Assembly: GCA_021545585.1 (NCBI GenBank)
Contig: JAJRTF010000060.1
Coordinates: forward strand, 1 to 42,394
DNA from: Zetaproteobacteria bacterium
Lineage (GTDB): Bacteria; Pseudomonadota; Zetaproteobacteria; Mariprofundales; Mariprofundaceae
Length of the DNA: 42,394 nucleotides
Direction: 5' to 3'
Position 1 is the first letter of the stretch, and each line of letters begins with the position of its first letter. Below are positions 26,327 to 36,415 of this stretch, piece by piece. Both the position numbers and the translations under genes were made by a program. The notes beneath the pieces are model-generated. The model saw only the letters and a program-made list of their open reading frames with translations, was not told the origin of the DNA and did no database searches.

Positions 26327-27363
26327 GGCTGTCCACCCATATCCGGCACAAACATCGCATCGCCGTAGGAATAAAAACGGTAGCCGGCATGTATGGCATG
26401 TGCATAGGCATCCAATACGTGCTGTCGGCCGGCCAGCGCGGAAACCAGCATCAACAGGGTTGATCTCGGCAAGTGGAAATTGGTCAGCAGGGCATTCACA
26501 ATCTGAAAATCATATCCCGGATAAATAAAGATGGAAGTACGGCCCGCACCGGCCTTTAATTTACCGTCCACAGAGGCAGCCTCGAGCGTACGCAGGCTGG
26601 TTGTTCCAACTGCAATGACACGCCGACCCTCAGCCCTGGCCCGATTAACCAGTTCCACCGTTTCTTCAGGCACGCTATATGCCTCCTCATGCATGCCGTG
26701 TGCAGTAATGTCCTCAACCTGAACCGGCTGAAAGGTGCCGGGCCCGACATGCAGGGTTACATGGGCAAACACCGCCCCCGCCTGCTGCATGGCGGCCATC
26801 AACTCAGCCGTCAGATGCAGGCCGGCCGTCGGTGCGGCTACGGCACCATCGTGCTCGGCAAATACGGTCTGATAGCGAGCCTTGTCTTCTGCTGAATCGG
26901 GACGATCAATATAGGGTGGCAATGGCATATGTCCGCATGCATCAATGGCAGAAGCCACATCTGAAAACGGAGCCCCGGCGTCCAGACGCACCTGTACATG
27001 CTTGCCGGAACGACTGAGAATCTGCGCCGCAAAGCCGTCGGCAAACACGATACGTGTACCCGGCTGTAATGGTTTGTTGGCCTTGCCCCATGCGTGCCAG
27101 ACATGGGATTCGCCAGCCGGTTCAAGCAGCAGGATTTCAACCTTGCCTCCGCTTTCTTTCTTACCCAGCAGACGGGCAGGGATGACGCGCGTATCGTTGA
27201 TCACCCAGACATCGCCCGGCTGCACCAGTGCGGTCAGATCACGGATATAGCGATCCTCGAAGACACTGCCCAGCACCAGCAGTCGGGATGCATCGCGCTC
27301 AGCCAGCGGCCGGCTGGCAATCTGCGCCTCGGGCAGCTCAAAATCGAAATCGGACACCTTCAT
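26323..27363 (-). CDS. queA: S-adenosylmethionine:tRNA ribosyltransferase-isomerase
   Basis: MKVSDFDFELPEAQIASRPLAERDASRLLVL, VWVINDTRVIPARLLGKKESGGKVEILLLEP, APTAGLHLTAELM. Confidence 0.96.
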   Translation of the reverse strand: MKVSDFDFELPEAQIASRPLAERDASRLLVLGSVFEDRYIRDLTALVQPGDVWVINDTRVIPARLLGKKESGGKVEILLLEPAGESHVWHAWGKANKPLQPGTRIVFADGFAAQILSRSGKHVQVRLDAGAPFSDVASAIDACGHMPLPPYIDRPDSAEDKARYQTVFAEHDGAVAAPTAGLHLTAELMAAMQQAGAVFAHVTLHVGPGTFQPVQVEDITAHGMHEEAYSVPEETVELVNRARAEGRRVIAVGTTSLRTLEAASVDGKLKAGAGRTSIFIYPGYDFQIVNALLTNFHLPRSTLLMLVSALAGRQHVLDAYAHAIHAGYRFYSYGDAMFVPDMGGQP

Positions 27364-27450
27364 GTGCGGCAAAGGGTACACCACTTCCGGCAAGGTCTGA
27401 ATAAAATCCCTTACGCCCCCTCCAAGTCTGATTTTTTCAGCTCAGCCTCG

Positions 27451-29547
27451 CTACTTATGCTTTTCAATTACCTGATACAGGGTTTTCTTTAACACATTCA
27501 GACGAAACGGCTTTTGCACAAAAGCATCGGGATGTTTGTCGGTCGACAATTCATGGATTTCCACTTCACTGAAACCCGACACAAGCACAATAGGGATGCC
27601 CGGTTTAATCTCCCGCATCCTTTGCAGGGTATCAATCCCTCCCAAACGCGGCATGGTCATGTCCAGCAACACCGCCACCAGCTCACCGTAATGAGAACGG
27701 AACATTTCCACCCCCATGATGCCGTCTTCAGCGTATAACACCTCAAACCCCAGCTTGCCCAGCATATTCCCGGCCAGACTACGAATCGTCTCTTCATCAT
27801 CGACCACCAGCACAGTCCCGTGTCCCTGCATATGGATGGTTTCACTGGTCTGCACCTCCCTGGACATATACTTCTGATCGGCAAGAGGAATCAGGATTTC
27901 GAATTCGCATCCCTGGCCTCGCGCACTGCGAACTCTCAAGCCGCCCTTATGACGCTGGATAATGCCCATAATGGCGGAAAGCCCCAGGCCATGACCTGTG
28001 TTCTTGGTTGAAAAAAACGGATCAAATATCCTTGCCTGCGTTTCCTCATCCATGCCGCAGCCGTTATCCTTCACCCGAATGGGAGCATAGGTTCCCTCTT
28101 CCATAGCCCGTCCATGATGATAACGCAGCAGCGATCTCTTCTTTAATTGCGCCTGCTCGACATGAATCAGGATTTCACCTTCCTGGTCACCAATAGCATC
28201 GGAAGCATTGACAATAAGATTCAAAATAACCTGCTGAAACTGCGCCGGATCAACCAGCACCGGCGGCATCCCCTCTTCAATCTCAACATCCACGATCGCC
28301 TTCTTTCCGATCGTGGCATGCAACAGCGCCTCCATACCTTTTAAATAAGCGCCCAGTTCAATCGGCTTCATGGTAAATTCGCCCTTGCCTGCATAGGCCA
28401 GCATCTGCCTGCACAGGATGGAAGCGCGATCACAGGCTTCATCGACATTCCTGAGAAATTTTGCCGCCTTCGTGTCTGCATCAATTTCCAGAGCGGCCAG
28501 TTCCGCATTGCCCATGATCGCCGCCAGAAGATTGTTAAAGTCATGCGCAATGCCGCCGGCCAGAACGCCAAGAGATTCGAGTCGCTGGGCATGCTCAAGC
28601 TGCAAACGAAGTTCTGCCAGCTCATGTTCACGCTTCTTGTCTGCAGTACTGTCCCTGCAGATAACCAAAAAAGCCTGTTTACCCTGAAAAATAACAGGGC
28701 AGCCCTGCACCTCTGCATCAAACACTTCGCCATTCTTGCGCAGCAGTTTTTCCTCAACCGACGGAACATGCTCCCCCAGACTCATCCGATTCATACGCTC
28801 GGTTACCATAATGCGATAATCCGGGTGGACGTAATTCATAGCCTCATCACCGATAATATCATCCACACTGTCGGCGCCGAATAACTGTACGGCCGCCGGA
28901 TTGGCATACACCCATTTTTTATCGCAATACACGCCAATGGCATTGGGCAGAGTGGCCAGTACGGCGCTATGATTCGCTTCACTTTCAGCCAACTGGTCGA
29001 TATGGCGCTGCAACTTCCCCTTGGTCTGTAGCAGCAACAGCTCCCTGTTCTCCCGAGCTTCGGCCATAACATATGCAAATCCGGAAAACACACAGTAGGC
29101 AAACAACCCGTAAACAAGTGCATCCACTTCATATGACATGAAGTCCGTGCCCTGGGCGAGCAACAGGGCACAGGCCACGACAGGGACATAGGCAATGGAC
29201 CAGTATAAACCCGCCCGTGAACCGGCAATAAAACAGGCCACCGTGGGAAAACCGATGCTCCAGATAAATCCTGCTCCGGCTATACCACCATCAAGCAGAG
29301 AGCACAGAAAAAGAAACGCCGCCAGAAAAACAATAAAATTATGTAACATGCCCTGGTAATAGTGTCGGGTATCCAGCCACAGATACAGACAGAGACCCAG
29401 TACCGTGAGCAGGTTCACAGCCCCCAGGAAGTAGTTGCCGAAAACGAAATCCGCCGCGCCGATCGTCAGCGCGAACGGCATACTCCATATCACACCGCGC
29501 CGGATGGAATCAAAGGGAATGGATGCTATCTGTGCTTCAAGCGGCAA
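27451..29547 (-). CDS. Membrane hybrid histidine kinase (N-terminal multi-TM, PAS, HisKA/HATPase, C-terminal receiver)
   Basis: Hydrophobic N-terminus; PAS region; GGIAHDFNNLLAAIMGNAELA; N-box LNLIVNASDAIG; GHGLGLSAIMGII; receiver GTVLVVDDEETIRSLAG...VLLDMTMPRLGG. Confidence 0.93.
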   Translation of the reverse strand: MPLEAQIASIPFDSIRRGVIWSMPFALTIGAADFVFGNYFLGAVNLLTVLGLCLYLWLDTRHYYQGMLHNFIVFLAAFLFLCSLLDGGIAGAGFIWSIGFPTVACFIAGSRAGLYWSIAYVPVVACALLLAQGTDFMSYEVDALVYGLFAYCVFSGFAYVMAEARENRELLLLQTKGKLQRHIDQLAESEANHSAVLATLPNAIGVYCDKKWVYANPAAVQLFGADSVDDIIGDEAMNYVHPDYRIMVTERMNRMSLGEHVPSVEEKLLRKNGEVFDAEVQGCPVIFQGKQAFLVICRDSTADKKREHELAELRLQLEHAQRLESLGVLAGGIAHDFNNLLAAIMGNAELAALEIDADTKAAKFLRNVDEACDRASILCRQMLAYAGKGEFTMKPIELGAYLKGMEALLHATIGKKAIVDVEIEEGMPPVLVDPAQFQQVILNLIVNASDAIGDQEGEILIHVEQAQLKKRSLLRYHHGRAMEEGTYAPIRVKDNGCGMDEETQARIFDPFFSTKNTGHGLGLSAIMGIIQRHKGGLRVRSARGQGCEFEILIPLADQKYMSREVQTSETIHMQGHGTVLVVDDEETIRSLAGNMLGKLGFEVLYAEDGIMGVEMFRSHYGELVAVLLDMTMPRLGGIDTLQRMREIKPGIPIVLVSGFSEVEIHELSTDKHPDAFVQKPFRLNVLKKTLYQVIEKHK

Positions 29548-29592
29548 TGCTGCTTACTCCCGGTGAATAGCGTAAAACAAATGGTGCCTGCA

Positions 29593-30033
29593 TCAGGCCT
29601 TGTTTTCCAGCGTCTCCCACGGCTCATTCTCACCATCATCCAGGCCGAATACACGCAATACAATCGCTTCGATGTCCTTGAGATGGAACGGCTTTCTGAG
29701 AACCCTGAGCTTGACGCCGAAAATTGCGTTGTTCAGATCATCGGGATAGGCGGTCACAAAGATAACCCTGTCCTGCGCCTTCGAATCCATCAGTTGCATG
29801 GATCGAAAAATCTCTTCGCCGCAGACCTTGGGCATACGTATATCCATGAAAATCAGATCGAAATCATCTTTCTGCTGATGCACCAGATCAAATAGCACAT
29901 GCACAGAGTCGCTACTGGTCTTGATGTCAAAACTCAGCTTATGTTTCTCGGCAATGCGTTCCAGCATAGCCTCGGTAATTCCCAGAATTGATGCTTCATC
30001 ATCAATCAGTAAAATCTTTTTCGTTTGACTCAT
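29593..30033 (-). CDS. Single-domain response regulator
   Basis: KKILLIDDEASILGITEAML...DLIFMDIRMPKVCGEEIF...VIFVTAYPDDLNNAIFGVKLRVLRKPF; no output domain. Confidence 0.9.
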   Translation of the reverse strand: MSQTKKILLIDDEASILGITEAMLERIAEKHKLSFDIKTSSDSVHVLFDLVHQQKDDFDLIFMDIRMPKVCGEEIFRSMQLMDSKAQDRVIFVTAYPDDLNNAIFGVKLRVLRKPFHLKDIEAIVLRVFGLDDGENEPWETLENKA

Positions 30034-30188
30034 GCCTTTCCTCCGCTCGATCCCTTTCCCCGGAAAACCGATTTAATGTCATAATGATAGTCTGATGCAT
30101 GAGTGGATTCAAACTCCCCCGTCGGACCGCGCCGCGGCTTAACCAATCAGATCATCAAGCCAGAGCTTGTTCGCACATGTAAACAGGT

Positions 30189-30857
30189 CTAGCCGATAAC
30201 CTCAACACCGTTTGGCGTACCCATCAACACCACATCCGCACCTTGATGCGAGAAAATACCGTTGGTCACGACGCCCGGTACGCTGTTTAGTTCATCCTCA
30301 AGGCCACGCGGATCAGTGATGGTCAGGCCATGCACATCAATGATAATGTTGCCGTTATCGGTGGTGAATCCCTGGCGCAACACTGGGTTTCCGCCCTTCT
30401 TTTTGACAATCCCGGCCACCAGTTCATGCGCCATAGGAATCACCTCAACAGGTAACGGGAATGCCCCCAGATATTCCACCCGCTTGGATTCGTCGACAAT
30501 ACAGACAAACGCATCGGAAGCTGCCGCCACAATCTTTTCTCGCGTCAAGGCGCCGCCACCGCCCTTGGTCAGATTCCTGCCGGCATCGAATTCATCGGCT
30601 CAGTCAATATACACCGATAGCGAATCCACCTGTTGCAATGCTTCACTCAGATCAAGCACCGGGATACCGTGCCCGGCCAGACGCTCGGCGGTCGCCTCCG
30701 AGCTTGCCACCGCACCCCTGATACTGTCCTTCATGCCTGCCAATGCATCAATAAACATATTCGCCGTCGAGCCTGTGCCAACCCCGACAATGGTGCCCGT
30801 CTTTACATACTCAAGCGCCGCTGCGGCGACTTTCTGTTTCATTTCATCCTGGGTCAT
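30189..30857 (-). pseudogene. rpiA: Ribose-5-phosphate isomerase A interrupted by one in-frame TGA (30600-30602)
   Basis: [119 protein letters not shown]...[17 protein letters not shown]; the same frame resumes directly after the stop. Confidence 0.93.
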
Positions 30858-30968
30858 ATCCCCTCCTCACGATTCACATGCTTGTAGAAAAATATTATTC
30901 CACTGACAGGGCAGACTAACCAAACACCCCACCTTTCGGCAAAGGGCTTATGCGGCTAGCGTGCGCCC

Positions 30969-31673
30969 ATGTCTGCGATCGCTGCCTATTCCGACATTAT
31001 TTTCAGTGTCCTGCTGATCTTCGGACTGGCACAACTGGCCTGGTTTTCAGTCATACTCAGGCGGCGCGGCCTGCCCGGCAGCAGCATTCAACATGCCCTG
31101 CCGCCGATGCTGGCTGTGTGGGTGCTGATGTGGCCGGTATATGTTGACAGCCAATGGCTATGGCCGGGGCTTGCCGTCTTTGTAACCCTCACCGTCATGG
31201 CCCGATTCCTACCGCAACCGTTCTGGCAGGCCTTGCGCGCCGCCTGGACGCCGACCAGCAATGATCCAACCTTTGAAAACACCTCCAACCTGCTGCCGAT
31301 GTTCCATTTCTCACTGGCCCTTATCGTGGCGGGAATGTGGTTTCAGGCCATTCCGGAATTCGGCTTCGGGCTTGCATTAACGCTATGCCTGGCCATGCCG
31401 GCAGCTTTCTGGCTGGATCGCGCCGGATATCTGAAGCTCGGCTTTCCGGCCCATCCGGAACAGACACTGGCCGGGCATGTCGTATTCATCCTGCTGGCAG
31501 CTCTTCTGCTATGCTGGGCGCTGCATGTCTATCACGGCACCCCCTGGCAGCCGCTGTTCATCGCCACTCTGATCACCGCCATGATCGGCTCGGCCACACG
31601 CGCCATCATCCCCGGCGAATGGCATCTGCCGGCAGCCATGCTGAGCATGGGCCTGACCATGTGGCTGCTTTAA
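30969..31673 (+). CDS. Multi-TM membrane protein; weak resemblance to the phytol/dolichol kinase or phosphatidate cytidylyltransferase superfamily
   Basis: 234 aa, strongly hydrophobic. C-terminal PEQTLAGHVVFILLAALLL...IGSATRAIIPGEWHLPAAMLSMGL resembles the K(S/T)xEGxxAxF...PxGxDNLxVPL layout of that family. Confidence 0.6.
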   Translation: MSAIAAYSDIIFSVLLIFGLAQLAWFSVILRRRGLPGSSIQHALPPMLAVWVLMWPVYVDSQWLWPGLAVFVTLTVMARFLPQPFWQALRAAWTPTSNDPTFENTSNLLPMFHFSLALIVAGMWFQAIPEFGFGLALTLCLAMPAAFWLDRAGYLKLGFPAHPEQTLAGHVVFILLAALLLCWALHVYHGTPWQPLFIATLITAMIGSATRAIIPGEWHLPAAMLSMGLTMWLL

Positions 31674-31722
31674 GATAAGTCTAAAGCTGCATCCGGGGCG
31701 GCATTCTTCTACACTTGCCCGC

Positions 31723-32610
31723 ATGAACACATCACTGAAGCCGTCCGAAACCCATTCGTCGCCGGATACCTTGCCATGCCTGCTCATTGACATGGCTCTG
31801 AGCGAGGATGCAACCGACCATGATCTGACTGCCCAGGCCACCATTGCAGAAGGCATGGCCGGCACGGCGCGTATTGTCGCCAAAGCTGTTGGTGTTCTGT
31901 CAGGCAGCAGAACTGCAAATGAAGTGTTTGCCCGCGTGGATGCGGGGATTTCCTGTCGCTGGCTGAGCAAGGATGGCGACCACCTGACCCCCGGGCAAAT
32001 CGTGGCCGAACTGACCGGCCCGATGGCATCACTGCTGACAGCCGAACGCACAGCTCTCAATTTCCTGCAGCATTTATCCGGCATTGCCACGGCCACCAGT
32101 TATTTTGTCGCCGCCGTAGACGGTCTGGGCTGCACTATTGTCGATACCCGCAAGACCACACCGGGCATGCGCCATCTGGAAAAACAGGCTGTACGCCATG
32201 GCGGCGGCAGCAATCACCGCATGGATCTGGCCGGCGGCATGCTGATCAAGGAAAATCATATCAAGGCCAGCGGCTCGATCACCGATGCAGTGCATGCCTG
32301 CTATGCACTGCAGGACAAAACAGCAACAAACACCTGGATTGAGGTGGAATGCGAAACCATGGATGAGGCACGCGAAGCCATCGCTGTCTGTCCCGATATC
32401 ATCCTGCTCGACAATATGACACCCGAGCAGGTCAGCGAGGCCCGAGCGCTGGTGCCGACCTCCATCCTTCTGGAGGCCTCAGGAAACATCACGCTGGCCA
32501 ATGCTCGCGATTATGCCCAGGCCGGCGTGGATCGCATCGCCATCGGTGCCATCACCCACTCCGCTCCGGCACTGGATCTATCCATGCTGGTTGAGGCGGT
32601 CGAAGTCTGA
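31723..32610 (+). CDS. nadC: Nicotinate-nucleotide pyrophosphorylase (carboxylating)
   Basis: ERTALNFLQHLSGIATAT, VDTRKTTPGMRHLEKQAVRHGGGSNHRMDLAGGMLIKENHI, EASGNITLANARDYAQAGVDRIAIGAITHSAPALDLS. Confidence 0.97.
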   Translation: MNTSLKPSETHSSPDTLPCLLIDMALSEDATDHDLTAQATIAEGMAGTARIVAKAVGVLSGSRTANEVFARVDAGISCRWLSKDGDHLTPGQIVAELTGPMASLLTAERTALNFLQHLSGIATATSYFVAAVDGLGCTIVDTRKTTPGMRHLEKQAVRHGGGSNHRMDLAGGMLIKENHIKASGSITDAVHACYALQDKTATNTWIEVECETMDEAREAIAVCPDIILLDNMTPEQVSEARALVPTSILLEASGNITLANARDYAQAGVDRIAIGAITHSAPALDLSMLVEAVEV

Positions 32611-32611
32611 C

Positions 32612-33571
32612 ATGCACGCCGCACGTGAACATATCCTCAAGCGCCTGAGCAGCAGCCACGAGCCGGTATCAGGTGATGTGCTTGCAGCAGAACTGCATTT
32701 ATCGCGTGCCGGGGTATGGAAACACATCCAGAGCCTGCGCCAGCAGGGAGCCGAGATTATCGCCCGCTCCGGCCAGGGTTATGTGCTCAATGCCGAGGTG
32801 TTCAGCGCCTGCACACTAAAAGCGCATCTCCATTCCGGGGTAATAGGCCGCGACATCCGCATACTTGATGAGACCGACTCCACCAACCGCCAGGCCATGC
32901 TGGAAGCCGAACAGGGGGCCAGCGAAGGGCTGGTGATTTTTGCCAGGCACCAGAGCGCCGGACGCGGAAGACTGGGACGCACATGGCATACTCTGCCCGA
33001 AGCACTGGCCTGCAGCGTACTGCTGCGCCCGTCACTACCACCGGAAAAAGTACCGCAATTATCCCTGCTAACGGCTGTGGCCCTGCATGAGGCATTATCC
33101 GCTCTGGCTCCGGAGCTACGCATTAAATGGCCCAACGACATGCTGCATCATGGCGCCAAACTCGCCGGTATCCTGACCGAAATGCGTGCCGAACCGGGAC
33201 AGGTGCATGCCGTAGTGCTCGGCTTCGGCATCAATCTGTATGCCCCGGCCGATGGCTGGCCAGCCGACATCCGGCAGCCAGTGACCGATCTCGCCAGCAT
33301 CAGCGGCACATCTTTCTCGCGCATCGAACTTGCCGCTTCTATCCTGAACGCACTGGATAGCTGGTACCGCCGCTATCTTGAAGAAGGATTTGCGCCGGTA
33401 CACAAGGCCTGGTGGCAGGCTCATGCCGCCTCGGGGCAGAGCGTACGCGTCCACGACGGCAAGCATTATATCGAAGGCATCGCCAGCGCACTGGATGAGG
33501 ATGGCGCCATGCTGTTGCAGACACCGAGCGGCACACAACGCATTGTTGCCGGTGACTTGGAGTTGATGTGA
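32612..33571 (+). CDS. birA: Biotin-[acetyl-CoA carboxylase] ligase with N-terminal HTH
   Basis: HTH LKRLSSSHEPVSGDVLAAELHLSRAGVWKHIQSLRQQGAEI; catalytic ARHQSAGRGRLGRTW; IKWPNDMLHHGAKLAGILTE. Confidence 0.96.
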   Translation: MHAAREHILKRLSSSHEPVSGDVLAAELHLSRAGVWKHIQSLRQQGAEIIARSGQGYVLNAEVFSACTLKAHLHSGVIGRDIRILDETDSTNRQAMLEAEQGASEGLVIFARHQSAGRGRLGRTWHTLPEALACSVLLRPSLPPEKVPQLSLLTAVALHEALSALAPELRIKWPNDMLHHGAKLAGILTEMRAEPGQVHAVVLGFGINLYAPADGWPADIRQPVTDLASISGTSFSRIELAASILNALDSWYRRYLEEGFAPVHKAWWQAHAASGQSVRVHDGKHYIEGIASALDEDGAMLLQTPSGTQRIVAGDLELM

Positions 33572-34368
33572 ATAACCACAACAAGATCCCCGGCAAAAAG
33601 CTGCTGCTCGTCGACATCGGCAACACCCAGATGGTATTCGGCCTGTATCAGGACAGAGAGCTTCTGGCTCATTGGCGATTATCCAGCGAACGCCAGCTCA
33701 CGTCCGATGAACTGGCCTGGCAGCTGCACGGCATGTTCGAGCAGTCCGGCCATGCCTCCGATGATATTAACGGCATTCTGGCCGCCAGTGTGGTGCCGCA
33801 TCTTGATGCTCCGCTGGCCGCTGCCTGTGAACATGTCTGCGGCTTGACACCGTCCTTTGTCGGCTCGACAGAGGTTAAAATCGGCATGGCAATCGACTAC
33901 AAGAATCCACGCGAGGTCGGATCGGATCGGATTGTGAATGCCATTGCCGCACGCGAAAAATACGGCGCGCCGGTCATCGTGCTTGATTGCGGCACTGCCA
34001 CCACTTTCGACATCGTATCGCCGGGCGGTCGCTATGCCGGCGGACTGATTCTGCCCGGTATCGAGGTATCACTGGCCGCCCTCTCCCGGCGTGCCGCCAA
34101 ACTTCCCGAGGTATCGCTGGAACACCCCGACACTCTGATCGGGCGGGACACGGCCAGCAGCATACAGGCTGGCAGCTACTGGTCGGCAGTGGACGGTATT
34201 GCCGGACTGATCACACGCCTGCGCCGCGAGCCGGGCTACGAGCAGGCACCGATTGTCGCCACCGGCGGGCTGGTATCGCTGTTGATCAACGACATTGAGA
34301 GCCTAGATCATCACGAACCACATCTGACACTGAATGGCCTGCTGCTACTGGCCGAAAGACACTTCTAA
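33568..34368 (+). CDS. coaX: Type III pantothenate kinase (GTG start)
   Basis: LLLVDIGNTQMVFGLYQ; VGSDRIVNAIAA; VLDCGTATTFDIVSPGGRYAGGLILPG. Confidence 0.96.
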   Translation: MNNHNKIPGKKLLLVDIGNTQMVFGLYQDRELLAHWRLSSERQLTSDELAWQLHGMFEQSGHASDDINGILAASVVPHLDAPLAAACEHVCGLTPSFVGSTEVKIGMAIDYKNPREVGSDRIVNAIAAREKYGAPVIVLDCGTATTFDIVSPGGRYAGGLILPGIEVSLAALSRRAAKLPEVSLEHPDTLIGRDTASSIQAGSYWSAVDGIAGLITRLRREPGYEQAPIVATGGLVSLLINDIESLDHHEPHLTLNGLLLLAERHF

Positions 34369-35090
34369 TGCAGCGCCTCGGTCAGGGCCTCACGCTGATA
34401 TTCCTGATCGCCATGGCCTGGCTTATCTGGCAGCCCCCCGCTCCGGCACCTGATCCATCCGTGGTCATCGCGCAGATTCCCGAACCGCCTGTGGCTCGCC
34501 ATCAGCCCAAGCACCCAGTTCATTCAGAGCAGAGCGGTAAAGATACGGGGCAGACTGCAAAGGTGGAGCCGCCGGCTCCGGCTCAGCATCTCTGGCGTGT
34601 TGTGACCCGCCGCATTGTCTGGCGGGCAGCCGTCAAAACACTGGCTGCACGGCTCAAGGAAAGCGGCTTGAAACCGATCAGGCTCAAGCGCCGGGAGCCG
34701 GTGATTATGCACGCCTTTGATGATGCATCCCTGTTTGCCACAGCCAAGGCGGCAGAGGCAGCGAAAAAACAATGGCAGAAAAAGCATATTGAAGCGTCCG
34801 TCATCAAGACCAATATCGAGATTGATAAGGATATCTATATGGTCGGGCTGGGGCGTTTTTACCTGACCGAGTATGCAGAGCAAATCCAGAACCGGCTCAA
34901 ACAGATCGGCAAGCCCTACCGTTACGAGCGACGTACTGTAACGATTCCGGTATATCGTTTCAGTTTTCCACCGCGCCCCAAGCGCGAAGCTGAACAGCTC
35001 TGGCAACAGTTGCAGGATCTTGGCGTAGCCACCCCGGTACTGATGCCGGAAAAGGAATTTCAGAAGGCCTACGGAAAGAAAAAGAACTGA
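34368..35090 (+). CDS. Secreted/anchored protein with SPOR-like repeat region
   Basis: N-terminal hydrophobic segment, Pro-rich linker, then alpha/beta segments such as AKAAEAAKKQWQKKHIEASVIKTNIEIDKDIYMVGLGRFYLTEYAEQIQNRLKQIG. Start overlaps the coaX stop. Confidence 0.65.
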   Translation: MQRLGQGLTLIFLIAMAWLIWQPPAPAPDPSVVIAQIPEPPVARHQPKHPVHSEQSGKDTGQTAKVEPPAPAQHLWRVVTRRIVWRAAVKTLAARLKESGLKPIRLKRREPVIMHAFDDASLFATAKAAEAAKKQWQKKHIEASVIKTNIEIDKDIYMVGLGRFYLTEYAEQIQNRLKQIGKPYRYERRTVTIPVYRFSFPPRPKREAEQLWQQLQDLGVATPVLMPEKEFQKAYGKKKN

Positions 35091-35104
35091 GCCCTAAAAC
35101 AATA

Positions 35105-36232
35105 TCAATCGTTCAGTAATTCCGCGAAGCGATCAAACAGGTAATCGGCATCCTGCGGGCCGGGGCTGGCCTCGGGATGATATTGTACTGAAAATACCGG
35201 TTTGCCCTTGACCCGCAGGCCTTCGACAGTGCCGTCAAACAGCGAACGATGGGTGATTTCGACATGCGCCGGCACATGATCATCGCGTACTGCAAAGCCG
35301 TGATTCTGACTGGTGATCTCAATCTTACCCGTGGTTTCATCCCTGACAGGATGATTGCCGCCGCGATGACCAAACTTGAGTTTGAAGGTCGACAGACCCA
35401 GAGCCTGACTCAACAGTTGATGTCCCATGCAGATACCGAAGATCGGCACATCGACCGCCAGCAATTCACGGATGGTATCAACCGCATAACCGACAGCCGC
35501 CGGATCGCCCGGGCCATTGGAAAGGAAAATGCCATCCGGGTTCATGGCCAGCACATCAGCAGCAGGCGTATGGGCCGGCACAATACTGACCTTCAGGCCA
35601 CGATCAGCCAGTTTGCGGAAGATATTGTTCTTGCAGCCGAAATCAAAGGCCACAACATGCCTGTGCAGTTCTGGCGTCTGAAACGAAGTCGAATCCAGAT
35701 GATAGCTGCCGGTATCCCATGCCTCGAGTGCAGGACGGCTGACCTGACCGACCAGATCACGCCCTTCCAGCCCGTCCCAGCCTCTGGCCATCGCCACGGC
35801 ATCGGACTCGGGCATATCATCCGAGGCAATAACACCATTCTGCGCCCCGTTGTCGCGCAGATACCGGACCAGCGCGCGCGTATCAATGTCGGAGATACCC
35901 ACCACGCCGTTTTCAGCCAGCCAGCCCTCCATATCCTGTTCGGCGCGATAGTTCGAGGTAATCCGTGCCGGGGCACGCACAATCAGGCCACGCACGGAGA
36001 TACTGTCCGATTCCATGTCCACATCATTGATGCCGACATTGCCGATATGCGGATAGGTAAAGGTGATAATCTGATCAGTATAGGACGGGTCAGTGAGGAT
36101 TTCCTGATAGCCGGTCATGGATGTATTGAAGCAGACTTCGCCGACGGTGTGGCCCACGGCGCCCAGTGCCCTGCCCTTGAAAATACGCCCGTCAGCCAAC
36201 GCCAAAATCGCCTGCTTCATCGTATCCGTCAT
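35105..36232 (-). CDS. carA: Carbamoyl-phosphate synthase small subunit
   Basis: [88 protein letters not shown]. Confidence 0.97.
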   Translation of the reverse strand: MTDTMKQAILALADGRIFKGRALGAVGHTVGEVCFNTSMTGYQEILTDPSYTDQIITFTYPHIGNVGINDVDMESDSISVRGLIVRAPARITSNYRAEQDMEGWLAENGVVGISDIDTRALVRYLRDNGAQNGVIASDDMPESDAVAMARGWDGLEGRDLVGQVSRPALEAWDTGSYHLDSTSFQTPELHRHVVAFDFGCKNNIFRKLADRGLKVSIVPAHTPAADVLAMNPDGIFLSNGPGDPAAVGYAVDTIRELLAVDVPIFGICMGHQLLSQALGLSTFKLKFGHRGGNHPVRDETTGKIEITSQNHGFAVRDDHVPAHVEITHRSLFDGTVEGLRVKGKPVFSVQYHPEASPGPQDADYLFDRFAELLND

Positions 36233-36415
36233 CGCTTCGACCACCTCACAGGGCTATTTGTATCAAAAAAACTTCGACGGGCCGCAGGGTACGAAAAACG
36301 GGCGCCAAAGTCGAGATATCGAACGCGCCATGCAAGTCTGCCCATGTGCTGCGCTTATTTCCCGTCAGATATTGAAACAGCTTATATTTTCTGGGCGACT
36401 TGTATCATCACCGCA

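Noticed and set aside
30600-30602. Genetic-code change (UGA = Gly, as in SR1/Gracilibacteria) or selenocysteine in rpiA
   Set aside because: Many other genes here end normally at TGA (e.g. pyrG, birA, ugd), so genome-wide recoding is excluded; the family residue is Gly, not Cys/Sec, so selenocysteine is unlikely.
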